Assembly (NCBI GenBank): GCA_963769255.1
Contig: CAVYKV010000003.1
Span: forward strand, 124,001 to 188,000
Direction of reading: 5' to 3'
Origin: JAKACA01 sp963769255
Lineage (GTDB): Bacteria > Actinomycetota > Acidimicrobiia > Acidimicrobiales > Bog-793
Length of the DNA stretch: 64,000 bases
The notes below the pieces were generated by a model, which was not told the DNA's origin, searched no databases, and saw nothing but the letters and a program-made list of their open reading frames with translations. Positions 9,358 to 17,348 of this stretch are shown piece by piece (position 1 is the stretch's first letter; each line of letters begins with the position of its first letter). The translations under genes and the position numbers were made by a program.

Positions 9358-10989
9358 GTGATCGAGGAGACGAAGAAGGAGACCAGCTCCGCCGTTCTCG
9401 ACTCGGCCCACGTGGGCGACATCGAGGGCGCCTTCGGTACGATCCGGCAGCACGACACGGGTGCGCGCCGGTCCGTGAGTGCCCGCCTGCTCACGTTGCT
9501 CGCCATCATGGGCCCAGGGCTGATCGTCATGATCGGCGACAACGATGCCGGCGGCGTCTCCACCTACGCACAGGCAGGGCAGAACTTCGGGCTGACGCTC
9601 CTGTGGACCCTGCCGCTCCTCGTCCCCGTGCTCGTCGTCAACCAGGAGATGGTCGTGCGGCTCGGTGCCGTCACGGGCGTCGGGCATGCACGGCTCATCA
9701 ACGAGCGCTTCGGCAAGTTCTGGGGGGCTTTCTCCGTCGGCGACCTCTTCATCCTGAACTTCCTCACCATCGCCACGGAGTTCATCGGGGTGAGCCTCGC
9801 CCTCGGTTACTTCGGCGTCAGCCAGTACATCTCCGTGCCCGTCGCCGCCGTGGCGCTCGTCGTCATGACGGCGACGGGGAGCTTCCGGCGCTGGGAGCGG
9901 TTCATGTTCATCTTCATCGTGGCCAACTTCCTCGTCATCCCGCTCGCCGTCTACAGCCACCCGTCGCCCGGGCGCTTCTTGGAGCATCTCGCCGTCCCCG
10001 GCGTGCAGGGCGGCTTCAACTCGACGTCCGTCCTGCTCATCATCGCCATCGTGGGCACGACGGTGGCCCCTTGGCAGCTCTTCTTCCAGCAGTCCAACAT
10101 CATCGACAAGCGGATCACCCCGCGCTGGATCAACTACGAGCGCACCGACACCGTGCTCGGTTCACTTGTCACCGTCTTCGCCGCCTCCCTCCTCATCGCC
10201 GTCTCGGCCGCCGCCTTCGGGCACACCCCCCTCGCCGGGCACTTCACGAATGCCGGGGCCGTGGCGAGGGGCTTCGACCGCTACGTCGGTCACGCCGCCG
10301 GAGCCCTCTTCGCCGTCGTGCTGTTGAACGCCTCCATCATCGGCGCCGCCTCAGTCACCCTCGCCACCTCGTACGCCTTCGGCGACGTCTTCGGCGCCCG
10401 CCACTCCCTCCACCGCAGCTGGCGGGAGGCGAAGTTCTTCTACGGCGCCTTCTCGGGCATGGTGGCGGCGGCCGCCGTCATTGTGCTCATCCCGGGTGCC
10501 CCGCTCGGGTTGATCACGACCGGTGTGCAAGCCCTGGCGGGCGTCCTCCTGCCGAGCGCCACGGTCTTCCTGCTGCTCCTGTGCAACGACAAGGCGGTCC
10601 TCGGCCCCTGGGTCAACCGCCTGTGGCTGAACGCCGTGGCCGGCGTCATCGTCTCGATCCTCCTCATGATGTCGCTCGTCCTCATGGCGACGACCCTCTT
10701 CCCAGGCGTGAAGGTCACGTTGCTCGCCGCCGTCCTCGCCGCCGTCCTCCTCGTCTGCTACGTCGTCGGGGCCGTCGTGATCGTTCGGGCGCGGCGGCGG
10801 CGCAGTGCCGACGGCGCCGTTGTCTCGAAGGAGCAACGGGCGAATTGGCGGATGCCTCCGCTCGCGCTGCTGCAGCGGCCGGTCTGGTCGAAGGGCCGGC
10901 TCGCCGGCATGTACGCCCTGCGTGGCTACCTCGTCCTCGCCGTCGTGCTCCTGCTCGTGAAAGCGATCGAGCTCGGCCTGCACAAGTGA
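9358..10989 (+). CDS. NRAMP-family divalent metal transporter with altered metal site
   Basis: 543-aa polytopic membrane protein of the NRAMP (SLC11) fold with about 11-12 hydrophobic segments and a 40-residue cytoplasmic N-terminus. In TM1 the canonical DPGN reads DAGG (Asp63 kept, Asn replaced by Gly66). In TM6 the canonical MPHN reads APWQ (237-240), so the sulfur ligand that selects Mn2+/Fe2+ is lost. In the family, loss of this Met is associated with NRAMP-related Mg2+ transporters. Together with the neighbouring soluble MgtE_N/CBS protein this favours Mg2+ over Mn2+ (inference). The start GTG 9358 has GGGGAGG 8 nt upstream. The C-terminus ends in a Lys/Arg linker and one last helix. It converges on the methyltransferase gene at 11000. 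Confidence 0.88.
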   Translation: MIEETKKETSSAVLDSAHVGDIEGAFGTIRQHDTGARRSVSARLLTLLAIMGPGLIVMIGDNDAGGVSTYAQAGQNFGLTLLWTLPLLVPVLVVNQEMVVRLGAVTGVGHARLINERFGKFWGAFSVGDLFILNFLTIATEFIGVSLALGYFGVSQYISVPVAAVALVVMTATGSFRRWERFMFIFIVANFLVIPLAVYSHPSPGRFLEHLAVPGVQGGFNSTSVLLIIAIVGTTVAPWQLFFQQSNIIDKRITPRWINYERTDTVLGSLVTVFAASLLIAVSAAAFGHTPLAGHFTNAGAVARGFDRYVGHAAGALFAVVLLNASIIGAASVTLATSYAFGDVFGARHSLHRSWREAKFFYGAFSGMVAAAAVIVLIPGAPLGLITTGVQALAGVLLPSATVFLLLLCNDKAVLGPWVNRLWLNAVAGVIVSILLMMSLVLMATTLFPGVKVTLLAAVLAAVLLVCYVVGAVVIVRARRRRSADGAVVSKEQRANWRMPPLALLQRPVWSKGRLAGMYALRGYLVLAVVLLLVKAIELGLHK

Positions 10990-10999
10990 GCCGTCGGGC

Positions 11000-11800
11000 T
11001 CAGGTGTCCCACCAGATCGTCGCCAGGCGGCGCGATATCCATTCGTCGGCGACAAGGGCGTCCTCCACCTCGGCATCCCGGCTGGCGGGAAGGCAGAGCC
11101 GCCGCCTCGTGAAGGCGACGAGGATGTCCCGCCGGGGTGGGGCGAGACGGACCTCGAAGGTCTCCATGGCGGCGTCGATCCCGCCCTCTCGCAGCACGGC
11201 GAGCGCCAGGTCGCAGGAGGGACCGGCCGGTCGATCGAGACCGTGGAACCGTCGCCAGAGCGGCGCCGTCGCCACCATGGGGTGCAGCTGTGTGAGCTCG
11301 AGGACGACACGGGAGACGGCCTTGGCGCTCAAGGCCTCGGCGAAGGGCACGAGCTCGCTCACGTTGTAGGCGACGTGGTGGCACACCACCACGTCCACCG
11401 GCTCGACGTCCCCGGCGACGGCGGGCCAGGAGCCGAGCACCTCGCCATGGGCGATCCCGCGCCCGTCGGCCGCCTCTGCGAAGGCCGCCAGCATGTCGGC
11501 CGACTCGTCGACGCCGACGAGGCGCCCGGCGGGCGGCACGAGGGCGAGGCCCGCCCGCCCGCCCCCGCAGCCGACGTCGAGGACGTTCCCCCTCGGCGGG
11601 AGGGCTTCGAGGGCTCGTTCACGTGAGGGCGTCGTCTCCGGAGCCGACTCAGCCGCCCGGAAGAGCTCGACGGGAAACCCCCACGGGTTCTCCGGGGCCG
11701 CCGCGAGGATGTCGTCGGGGATGGCCCAGGCGGCGAGCTCTGCGCGCCACTGTTCGGCGGCGCCGGCACCGGCGACGGTCTGCTCGGGCGGATCCTCCAC
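11000..11800 (-). CDS. class I SAM-dependent methyltransferase
   Basis: 266-aa protein with the Rossmann motif I VLDVGCGGGRAG, motif II Asp in LVGVDES and a post-motif VDVVVCHHVAYNV. It methylates an unidentified substrate. The frame is open far upstream, but that part is antisense to the second NRAMP gene and compositionally a shadow. The start is set at GTG 11800 because TAGCTT (11813-11808) lies exactly 7 nt upstream, matching the leaderless layout of other genes here. It lies between two NRAMP-type genes: convergent with the first, divergent from the second. The context gives no clear function. Confidence 0.8.
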   Translation of the reverse strand: MEDPPEQTVAGAGAAEQWRAELAAWAIPDDILAAAPENPWGFPVELFRAAESAPETTPSRERALEALPPRGNVLDVGCGGGRAGLALVPPAGRLVGVDESADMLAAFAEAADGRGIAHGEVLGSWPAVAGDVEPVDVVVCHHVAYNVSELVPFAEALSAKAVSRVVLELTQLHPMVATAPLWRRFHGLDRPAGPSCDLALAVLREGGIDAAMETFEVRLAPPRRDILVAFTRRRLCLPASRDAEVEDALVADEWISRRLATIWWDT

Positions 11801-11813
11801 GCTTCGCAAGCTA
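11801..11813 (-). promoter_or_regulatory. leaderless promoter -10 (TAGCTT, 7 nt, GTG)
   Basis: TAGCTT on the minus strand at 11813-11808 is followed by 7 nt and GTG 11800. It is part of the divergent regulatory region with the dyad at 11855-11868. Confidence 0.5.
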
Positions 11814-11854
11814 CCCGGCGCCGGCAACATCCCGCTCCATCGGCGGCCCGAACA

Positions 11855-11903
11855 GGGACCTTCGCCCCTACTAGGGGCAGAGGGACTGCCATAGCCTGCC
11901 TCA
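11855..11903 (+). promoter_or_regulatory. DosR-like dyad and leaderless promoter ahead of second NRAMP gene
   Basis: The 14-mer GGGACCTTCGCCCC (11855-11868) plus TACT is followed by a -10 TAGCCT (11892-11897) and, after 6 nt, ATG 11904. The dyad centre is 30.5 bp from the first base of the -10 and about 42 bp from the predicted start, the place where an activator overlaps the -35. A second perfect palindrome, GCCCCTA-C-TAGGGGC, covers 11864-11878. The same layout recurs at 29542 and, on the minus strand, at 44558. Confidence 0.6.
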
Positions 11904-11981
11904 ATGGGATGGCGTGCACGGCGTTCGGGCGGAGCGATGCCGCTGGTTGCCGCCCAAGGCGAGCGGACGGCCTCCCGCTGA
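11904..11981 (+). CDS. putative 25-aa leader peptide coupled to NRAMP gene
   Basis: ATG 11904 sits 6 nt after the -10 TAGCCT, so a leaderless transcript would begin at or one to two bases before it. The reading frame MGWRARRSGGAMPLVAAQGE... ends at TGA 11979-11981. The final A of this stop is the first base of ATG 11981, where conserved NRAMP sequence begins. This TGATG overlap is typical of translational re-initiation. The peptide has no recognisable domain, and ribosomes reaching its stop could load the transporter frame. The alternative is that the transporter starts at ATG 11909 in its own frame with a 24-residue extension. Confidence 0.4.
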   Translation: MGWRARRSGGAMPLVAAQGERTASR

Positions 11982-13288
11982 TGCTCACGAACCCCATCGC
12001 CTCGGCGGACGCGGACGAGGGCACGATAGCGCTCGACCTCGCCGCCGCGAGGCGACGCCGCACGACCGGCGCCCTCCTCCTCGCCCTTGTCGGCCCGGGC
12101 CTGATGGTCATGCTGGCCGACAGCGATGCCGGCAGTGTGCTGACGGCGGCGCAGTCGGGGGCGCGGTTCCGCTACGCCCTCGTGCTCCCCGAGATCTGCC
12201 TCATCCCGGTGCTGTACCTCGTGCAGGAGATGACGGCCCGTCTCGGCCTCGCCACCGGCGAGGGACACGGCGCCCTCATCCGGCGGACGTTCGGGGCACG
12301 CTGGGCCGTCCTCTCGGCCGCCACCTTGTTCGTGGCTTGTGTGGGCGCCCTCGTCACGGAGTTCGCCGGCATCTCCGGGGTCGGCCTCCTCGTGGGCATC
12401 CCACGCTGGGCCTCCACGCTCGCCTCCCTCGGCGCCCTCGGCACCCTCGTCCTCCTCGGCCGCTACCGGCGGATCGAGCACGTGGGCATCGCCATCGGCG
12501 CCCTCGAGCTCCTCTTCCTGCCGGCCGCGCTCCTCGCCCACCCGCATGCGGGCGCCCTCCTGCACGACCTCAGCCATCCCGTCGTCGGCGATCGTCCCTA
12601 CTTCATGCTGCTCGCCGCCAACGTCGGCGCCGTCATCATGCCCTGGATGGTCTTCTACCAGCAGGAGGCCGTCATCGACAAAGGGCGGCACGGCCTCGGA
12701 CTCCGCTCGGCGCTCCGCTCGGCCCGCGTCGACACCGCCATCGGCTCCGTCGTCACCCAGCTCGTCATGATCGCCGTCGTCGTAGCCGCCGGGGCGACGC
12801 TGGCGACGCGGCATACGGGGACGTCGCTTCGTAACGTCGGACAGATCGCCTCCGCCCTCGCCCCCTTCGTGGGCCGCCACAACGCCTTCGTCCTCTTCGG
12901 GGCCGGCCTCATCGGCGCCGCCGTCGTGGCCGCCCTCGTCGTCATGCTGGCGGGTGCCTGGGGCATCTCCGAGGTGCTCGGCTGGCGCCACAGCCTGAAC
13001 GACGCCCCCCGCCGCGCCGCCGGCTTCTACTCGCTCGCGCTCGCAGGCCTCCTCGTGGGCGCCACCCTGGTCCTCGTCGTCCCGAACCTCGTCAACCTCT
13101 CCGTCGACGTCGAGGTGATGAACGCCTGCCTGCTGCCGATCGTGCTGGGCTTCCTGCTCGCGCTCGAACGCCGGGCGCTGCCGCCGGACCTGCGCATGCG
13201 AGGGTTCCGGCGTGCTGTCACCTACGCCGTCACATCACTCGTCATCGTGTTCGGCCTGGCGACGACCGTCATGACCTTCGTCCACTGA
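11981..13288 (+). CDS. NRAMP-family divalent metal transporter (second copy, divergent site)
   Basis: 435-aa membrane protein of the NRAMP fold with about 11 hydrophobic helices, only distantly related to the copy at 9358. TM1 carries ADSDAGS (Asp49 kept, Asn of DPGN replaced by Ser52). TM6 carries MPWM (Met220 retained, His replaced by Trp). The metal preference may thus differ from the first copy, since the Met ligand is kept. ATG 11981 is preferred for its overlap with a leader-peptide stop; the frame is also open from ATG 11909. It is under the DosR-like dyad promoter and ends 22 bp before the convergent methyltransferase stop. Confidence 0.85.
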   Translation: MLTNPIASADADEGTIALDLAAARRRRTTGALLLALVGPGLMVMLADSDAGSVLTAAQSGARFRYALVLPEICLIPVLYLVQEMTARLGLATGEGHGALIRRTFGARWAVLSAATLFVACVGALVTEFAGISGVGLLVGIPRWASTLASLGALGTLVLLGRYRRIEHVGIAIGALELLFLPAALLAHPHAGALLHDLSHPVVGDRPYFMLLAANVGAVIMPWMVFYQQEAVIDKGRHGLGLRSALRSARVDTAIGSVVTQLVMIAVVVAAGATLATRHTGTSLRNVGQIASALAPFVGRHNAFVLFGAGLIGAAVVAALVVMLAGAWGISEVLGWRHSLNDAPRRAAGFYSLALAGLLVGATLVLVVPNLVNLSVDVEVMNACLLPIVLGFLLALERRALPPDLRMRGFRRAVTYAVTSLVIVFGLATTVMTFVH

Positions 13289-13310
13289 GAGGCCCCGCCT
13301 CCTCCGCCAC

Positions 13311-13967
13311 TCACCGGCGGGCGGTCGTGGCGGTGGCCAGCCAGTAGTAGTCGAGCTCCTCGACGGAGACGGTCTCGCAGATCGGGGCGAGGGAGGCCGC
13401 CACGGCGGCCGGGGACGGGAAGTTCTTCAGCACCTCGAAGGTTCTGCCGTCCCGCAGGGCCCGGTCCTGGTAGGTGTTGCCCCCTTCGTCCGTGCGTGTC
13501 ACGGGGTGGTTGCTGCCCGCCACGAAGCGGTTGTCGATCGCCACGAGAAGGGCCGGCGGCTCGAGGCGTCCCGCCAGGGCGGAGAGGAAGCCGTCGAGTC
13601 GCCGCAGCGGCACGTGCGACCAGAAGAAGCCGACGAGGGCAGCGTCGAAGCGTCCCTCGGCGCCCTCGAGGGCAAAGGCGTCCACCTCGGCGAAGCGGAC
13701 TGACGGCGGCCACGAACGGCGCCCGGCGGCGACGGCGAGGGTCTCGGCGTTCACGTCGGTGGCGAGCGCGCCGGCGGCCCCATCGGCGTAGGCATCGGTC
13801 CACCAGCCGGTGCCGGCCGCCACCTCGAGCACGCGCCGGCCCTCGAGCAGCTGGGCGATCCGCCGTCGGAGGGCGGCGAGATCCGCCTGCCGCTCCGGCT
13901 TCTCGTAGACGAGGTCGTACTCCGCCGCCCGCTGCCGGTAGTACTCCTCGGTCCCGGTCCCGTCCAC
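13311..13967 (-). CDS. class I SAM-dependent methyltransferase
   Basis: 218-aa methyltransferase with motif I VLEVAAGTGWWTDAYA, motif II in LATDVNAET and an FFWSHVPLRRLDGFLSAL segment typical of methyltransferase type 11/12 proteins. The substrate is unknown. GTG 13967 is chosen because GAGAGGAGG lies about 9 nt upstream. TAGGCT at 14021-14016 could be its own -10. It lies 56 bp downstream of ridA on the same strand, so it may be the last gene of the minus catabolic arm or a separate unit. Confidence 0.82.
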   Translation of the reverse strand: MDGTGTEEYYRQRAAEYDLVYEKPERQADLAALRRRIAQLLEGRRVLEVAAGTGWWTDAYADGAAGALATDVNAETLAVAAGRRSWPPSVRFAEVDAFALEGAEGRFDAALVGFFWSHVPLRRLDGFLSALAGRLEPPALLVAIDNRFVAGSNHPVTRTDEGGNTYQDRALRDGRTFEVLKNFPSPAAVAASLAPICETVSVEELDYYWLATATTARR

Positions 13968-14023
13968 CCTGTCGTGCCTCCTCTCGGGGAGGCCCACGGC
14001 GGAACCCAGGGGCAAAGCCTATG

Positions 14024-14452
14024 TCAGGCGCCTGCCATGCGGTCACGTGGGATGACCGCCGTCACGTCGATCTCGACGAGCCACTCCGGTCTGGCGAGGC
14101 CGCTCACAACGAGCCCCGTGGAGCACGGGAAGACGCCCTGCAGCCATCGCCCCACGACGAGGTAGACGGGCTCCCGGTAGCGGGGGTCGGTCAGGTAGAT
14201 GACGATCTTGCAGACGTCCTCGAGGAGGGCACCCGCCTCGTCGAGGAGCTCGGCGACGTTGGCCATCGCCTGCTCGGCCTGTGCCGCCGCATCCCCGGTG
14301 CCCACCATCTCGCCCGTGTCGATGTCGACTCCGACCTGACCGCGCAGGAAGACGAGGTTGTCGGCCACGACGGCCTGGCAGAGGTCGTTGTCGAGGTTCT
14401 GCTCCGGATAGGTGTCCCGCGTGTTGAAGGGTCGCAGGCGCCGGTGGCTCAT
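14024..14452 (-). CDS. RidA/YjgF/RutC-family enamine/imine deaminase
   Basis: 142-aa Rid-family protein, the usual length for a trimeric member. It hydrolyses reactive enamine/imine intermediates released by PLP enzymes or ring opening; RutC of the uracil pathway belongs here. Conserved features are LVFLRGQVGVD, the VCKIVIYLTDPRY segment and C-terminal VEIDVTAVIP. The usual catalytic Arg of RidA (CR-motif) is not obvious, so it may be a RutC-like or other subgroup. ATG 14452 has GAGGAG 7 nt upstream and overlaps the stop of the HutI-like gene by 4 nt, so both are made together. Confidence 0.87.
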   Translation of the reverse strand: MSHRRLRPFNTRDTYPEQNLDNDLCQAVVADNLVFLRGQVGVDIDTGEMVGTGDAAAQAEQAMANVAELLDEAGALLEDVCKIVIYLTDPRYREPVYLVVGRWLQGVFPCSTGLVVSGLARPEWLVEIDVTAVIPRDRMAGA

Positions 14453-15726
14453 GGCTGGTCTCCTCGGATGGTCGTTCTCTCGGGCCGGTGACTCACGACG
14501 AGCTCGCCGCCGATGACGACGGCGGCGACGACGTCCTGGCCGACGGCGAGACAAGCCTCGGCCGGGTGGGGCACGCCGAGGATCGTGAGGTCGCCCCGCT
14601 TGCCGGTGTCGAGCGAGCCGCGGTCGGCTGCCACGTCGAGGGCGTAGGCGGCGTTGAGGGTGACGCCGACGAAAACCTCCGCCGGCGTCATCCGGTACCA
14701 GGGGGCGGCGAGGGCGGCGGTCGTGGCGAGGGAGGTGGCGTGGATCGAGGAGCAGTAGTCGGTGGCGAGGGCGACGGCCACCTGCTCCTCGATGAAGAGG
14801 CGGGCGTCGGCCCGCCGCTCGGTCATGTAGACGAGCTCCGCCTGCGGGAGGAGGACGGCGATCGTGCCGGCACCTCGCAGCTCCCGGATGGCGCTCTCGG
14901 GCGTGTAGGTGAGGTGGTCGGCCGACGTGGCGCCCCCGGCGACGGCCGTCTCCCACCCGCACGAGCTCGCCCAGGCGTCGGCGTGCGCCCTCGTGGCCAA
15001 GCCGAGCGCACGGGAGCGATCGAAGAGGGCGGACGCCTGCTCAGGTGTGAAGAGCCCCCGCTCGCAGGTGATGTCGTGGAAGCTCGCCGTCCCGGCCCGC
15101 ACAACGCGCTCGAGCATGCCGGCGACTTCGCCCGTGTAGTCGCCGGCGCTGGTCCCTCTCGGGACGATGTGAGCGCCGAGGAACGTGACGACGAGCTGGA
15201 GGGGCGTGAGCGAACGGCTGGCGTCGAGGAGCTCGAGCTGGTGCAGCTCGCTCTCGGCGGTGAGGCCGTAGCCGGACTTCACCTCGAGGGTGGTGGCCCC
15301 GCCGGCGAGCACCTTGGCGAAGGCGCCCGCCAGGCGGGCGGTGAGCTCCTCGTCGCCGGCCGCCCGCGTGGCCTCGACGCTCGCCCAGATGCCGCCGCCT
15401 CGGCGGGCCACCTCCTCCAGGGAGGCGCCGCCGAGGCGATCGGCGTATTCGAGGCTGCGGTCGCCGGCGAAGAGAGGATGGGAGTGCGACTCGACCAGCC
15501 CGGGCAGCACGGTCAGCCCGGAGGCGTCGAAGGTCGTGACGCCCTCCCCGAAGCCGCTCAGCACGGTATCGGTCGGTCCGGCCGCCACGACGAGCCCGCC
15601 CCGGACGGCCACGGCGCCGTCGGTCACGAGGTTCAGCTCCCCCTGCTCCGCCCCTCGCCTCGCCTCGCCCGAATCGGAGACGAGTGCCAGCTGGGCGGCA
15701 TGAACGACGTTGAGGTCGCCGTTCAC
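14449..15726 (-). CDS. imidazolonepropionase-like (HutI-type) amidohydrolase
   Basis: 425-aa TIM-barrel metal hydrolase. HSHPLFAGDRSLEYADR carries the HxH metal pair. GGGIWASVEATRAA and LEVKSGYGL are HutI signatures, HADAWAS and SADHLTY supply further His ligands, and ALATDYCSS the metal Asp. HutI opens the imidazolone ring in histidine breakdown. No hutH, hutU or hutG is nearby, and the gene overlaps an HpaB-type monooxygenase (GTGA at 15726-15723) and ridA. I therefore infer ring-opening hydrolysis of another cyclic amide rather than histidine catabolism. It could still be a true HutI with the other genes elsewhere. Confidence 0.8.
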   Translation of the reverse strand: MNGDLNVVHAAQLALVSDSGEARRGAEQGELNLVTDGAVAVRGGLVVAAGPTDTVLSGFGEGVTTFDASGLTVLPGLVESHSHPLFAGDRSLEYADRLGGASLEEVARRGGGIWASVEATRAAGDEELTARLAGAFAKVLAGGATTLEVKSGYGLTAESELHQLELLDASRSLTPLQLVVTFLGAHIVPRGTSAGDYTGEVAGMLERVVRAGTASFHDITCERGLFTPEQASALFDRSRALGLATRAHADAWASSCGWETAVAGGATSADHLTYTPESAIRELRGAGTIAVLLPQAELVYMTERRADARLFIEEQVAVALATDYCSSIHATSLATTAALAAPWYRMTPAEVFVGVTLNAAYALDVAADRGSLDTGKRGDLTILGVPHPAEACLAVGQDVVAAVVIGGELVVSHRPERTTIRGDQP

Positions 15727-17195
15727 GTCCCGGAGGCGCCGACGCGGTCGAGCCCCGACTCGTCCGACAACCCGGCATAGCGGCGTACGAGGTCGGCCGG
15801 GCCCGAGAAGTCGTAGTTGTTGTAGACGGCGAGCAAGTGGGAGAAGGCGGGCGACTGGGCGAAGAGCTGGAAGGTGAGGCGGTGCCCGGCGTAGTCGGAG
15901 TTCAGGAGGTCACGGGCGAAGGCGAAGAGGCGGCGCCGGTCCTCGGCGCCCACCTCGCCCACGCGGAGGTACTTCTGCAGCCACGGTCCCGTCTCCGGTG
16001 ACGCGAAGGAGGCGGCGCTCGGTGTCACGCAGAGCTGGCCGCCGAGGAGGTCGCGGGCGAGGTGCATCATGGCCGGCAGCTGCGAGCAGGCGAGCACCCG
16101 TCCGGTGTAGAGGAGGGCCTGGTTCGGCATGAGGAGCCCGCCGGGGCTCACCTCGCCCATGTCGAGGGCGGCCGTCAGATGGGCGTTGATGCCCTCCCGG
16201 TAGCAGACGAGCTCGGCGAGCTTCTCCCGCACGCCCTGGTGCATCTTCACGCCCGTCTGCGTGGCGTTCGCATAGGCGATGCCGACGAGGAGGTCGGCGA
16301 AGCGTAGGTGGCGTTGCACGAAGGGGAACATGCTGTAGCGGTGCAGCGTCGCCCGGATGAAGGCAGCCGCCTTCGTGTGGCGGTAGAAGAAGACGTTCTC
16401 CCAGGGGATGAGGACGTCGTCGAAGACGATCATCGTGTCGATCTCGTCGAAGCGGTTGGCGAGCGGGTACTCGTCGGTGGGCTGGCGCCCGCCGAAGGTG
16501 GAGCGGCAGATGTGCCGCACGCCGGGTGCCCCCATGTCGGCGACGAAACCCACGGCGTAGTCCGACAGCTCCGCATCGTGCCAGTCCCCGATGGTGGGCT
16601 TCACGAAGGCCTGGTTGGCGTAGGCGGCGGCTGTCTCGAACTTCGCTCCTCGTACGACGATGCCGTCGGAGGTCTCCCCGCAGGCGTGGAGAAGGACGTC
16701 GGGGTCCTGGTCCTGCGGGTGCTTGCGGCGGTCGCCCTTCGGGTCGGTGTTGGCCGAGACGTGGAAGGTGTCGGAGAGGGCTGCGTGCTCGACGTGGGCG
16801 CGGATGTGCTCGGAGAAGGCCGGGTTGATCTCGTTGAGGACGTCCTGGCCGTCGTACAGCGACCACATCTCCCCGACCGTCTCGTCCCCGACGCGGGTCA
16901 CGATGCCCCCGATGTCGTCGAGGACGCAGTCGACGGCTCGCCGTTTCGCCTCCCAGTCCTCCCGCGACGTGGGCAGCTTCGACCCGACGGCACAGCGGTC
17001 GCCGCTGCCCTCCTCGACGTAGGACATGACGGTGCTCGTGGCCGGCTCGTGGGCGAGGTCGTAGATGCGGGCCCGCACGTCGACCATGGGGCGGAAGGCA
17101 GGGTGGGTCGGCACGTCCTCCACACGCTCGCCGTCGATCCACACCTCCCGGCCGTCGCGCAGCGACTGGCGGTAGTCGTCTCCCGTTCGGATCAT
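15723..17195 (-). CDS. HpaB-family FADH2-dependent monooxygenase
   Basis: 490-aa large component of the two-component 4-hydroxyphenylacetate 3-hydroxylase family. Hallmarks are the N-terminal GDDYRQSLRDGREVWIDG, the THPAFRPMVDVRARIYDLAHEP block, NTDPKGDR, DGIVVRGAKFETAAAYANQ and FDDVLIPWENVFFYR. The related 4-hydroxybutyryl-CoA dehydratases share this fold, but their Fe-S cysteines are missing here, which supports an oxygenase. It hydroxylates an aromatic or heteroaromatic ring using FADH2; no flavin reductase (HpaC) gene lies in the window. ATG 17195 has AGGGG upstream. It is followed directly by the HutI-like gene with overlapping codons. Confidence 0.85.
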   Translation of the reverse strand: MIRTGDDYRQSLRDGREVWIDGERVEDVPTHPAFRPMVDVRARIYDLAHEPATSTVMSYVEEGSGDRCAVGSKLPTSREDWEAKRRAVDCVLDDIGGIVTRVGDETVGEMWSLYDGQDVLNEINPAFSEHIRAHVEHAALSDTFHVSANTDPKGDRRKHPQDQDPDVLLHACGETSDGIVVRGAKFETAAAYANQAFVKPTIGDWHDAELSDYAVGFVADMGAPGVRHICRSTFGGRQPTDEYPLANRFDEIDTMIVFDDVLIPWENVFFYRHTKAAAFIRATLHRYSMFPFVQRHLRFADLLVGIAYANATQTGVKMHQGVREKLAELVCYREGINAHLTAALDMGEVSPGGLLMPNQALLYTGRVLACSQLPAMMHLARDLLGGQLCVTPSAASFASPETGPWLQKYLRVGEVGAEDRRRLFAFARDLLNSDYAGHRLTFQLFAQSPAFSHLLAVYNNYDFSGPADLVRRYAGLSDESGLDRVGASGT

Positions 17196-17326
17196 CTCGC
17201 CCGTGTCCCCTCGTGAACCCGTGTTGCCGTCATGGACCAGCGTCCTCCCGGCCGCCCCATCGTCGTGGCAGGCGGCAGTCACAGCATGGCGGACGGGCCC
17301 CGCCCCTGGCGAGGCGGTGAGGGCGG

Positions 17327-17348
17327 GCTGACGGCATGCGCCGTCAGC
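17327..17348 (-). terminator. 9-bp hairpin at the end of the universal stress protein gene
   Basis: GCTGACGGC pairs perfectly with GCCGTCAGC around an ATGC loop, and the stop codon of the stress-protein gene lies inside the stem. It probably ends or attenuates transcription between that gene and the HpaB-type gene 149 nt downstream. Confidence 0.5.

Noticed and set aside
11801..12991. N-terminal extension of the methyltransferase at 11000 to a 663-aa protein
   Set aside because: The extension is antisense to the second NRAMP gene and acidic/low-complexity; the leaderless promoter puts the start at 11800.
14449..15726. Complete histidine-utilisation (hut) operon
   Set aside because: Only a HutI-like gene is present; neighbours are an HpaB-type oxygenase, RidA and an NCS1 permease.
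15723..17195. 4-hydroxybutyryl-CoA dehydratase (AbfD) instead of HpaB-type oxygenase
   Set aside because: Shares NTDPKGDR and GIVVRGAK, but the Fe-S cluster cysteines of AbfD are absent.
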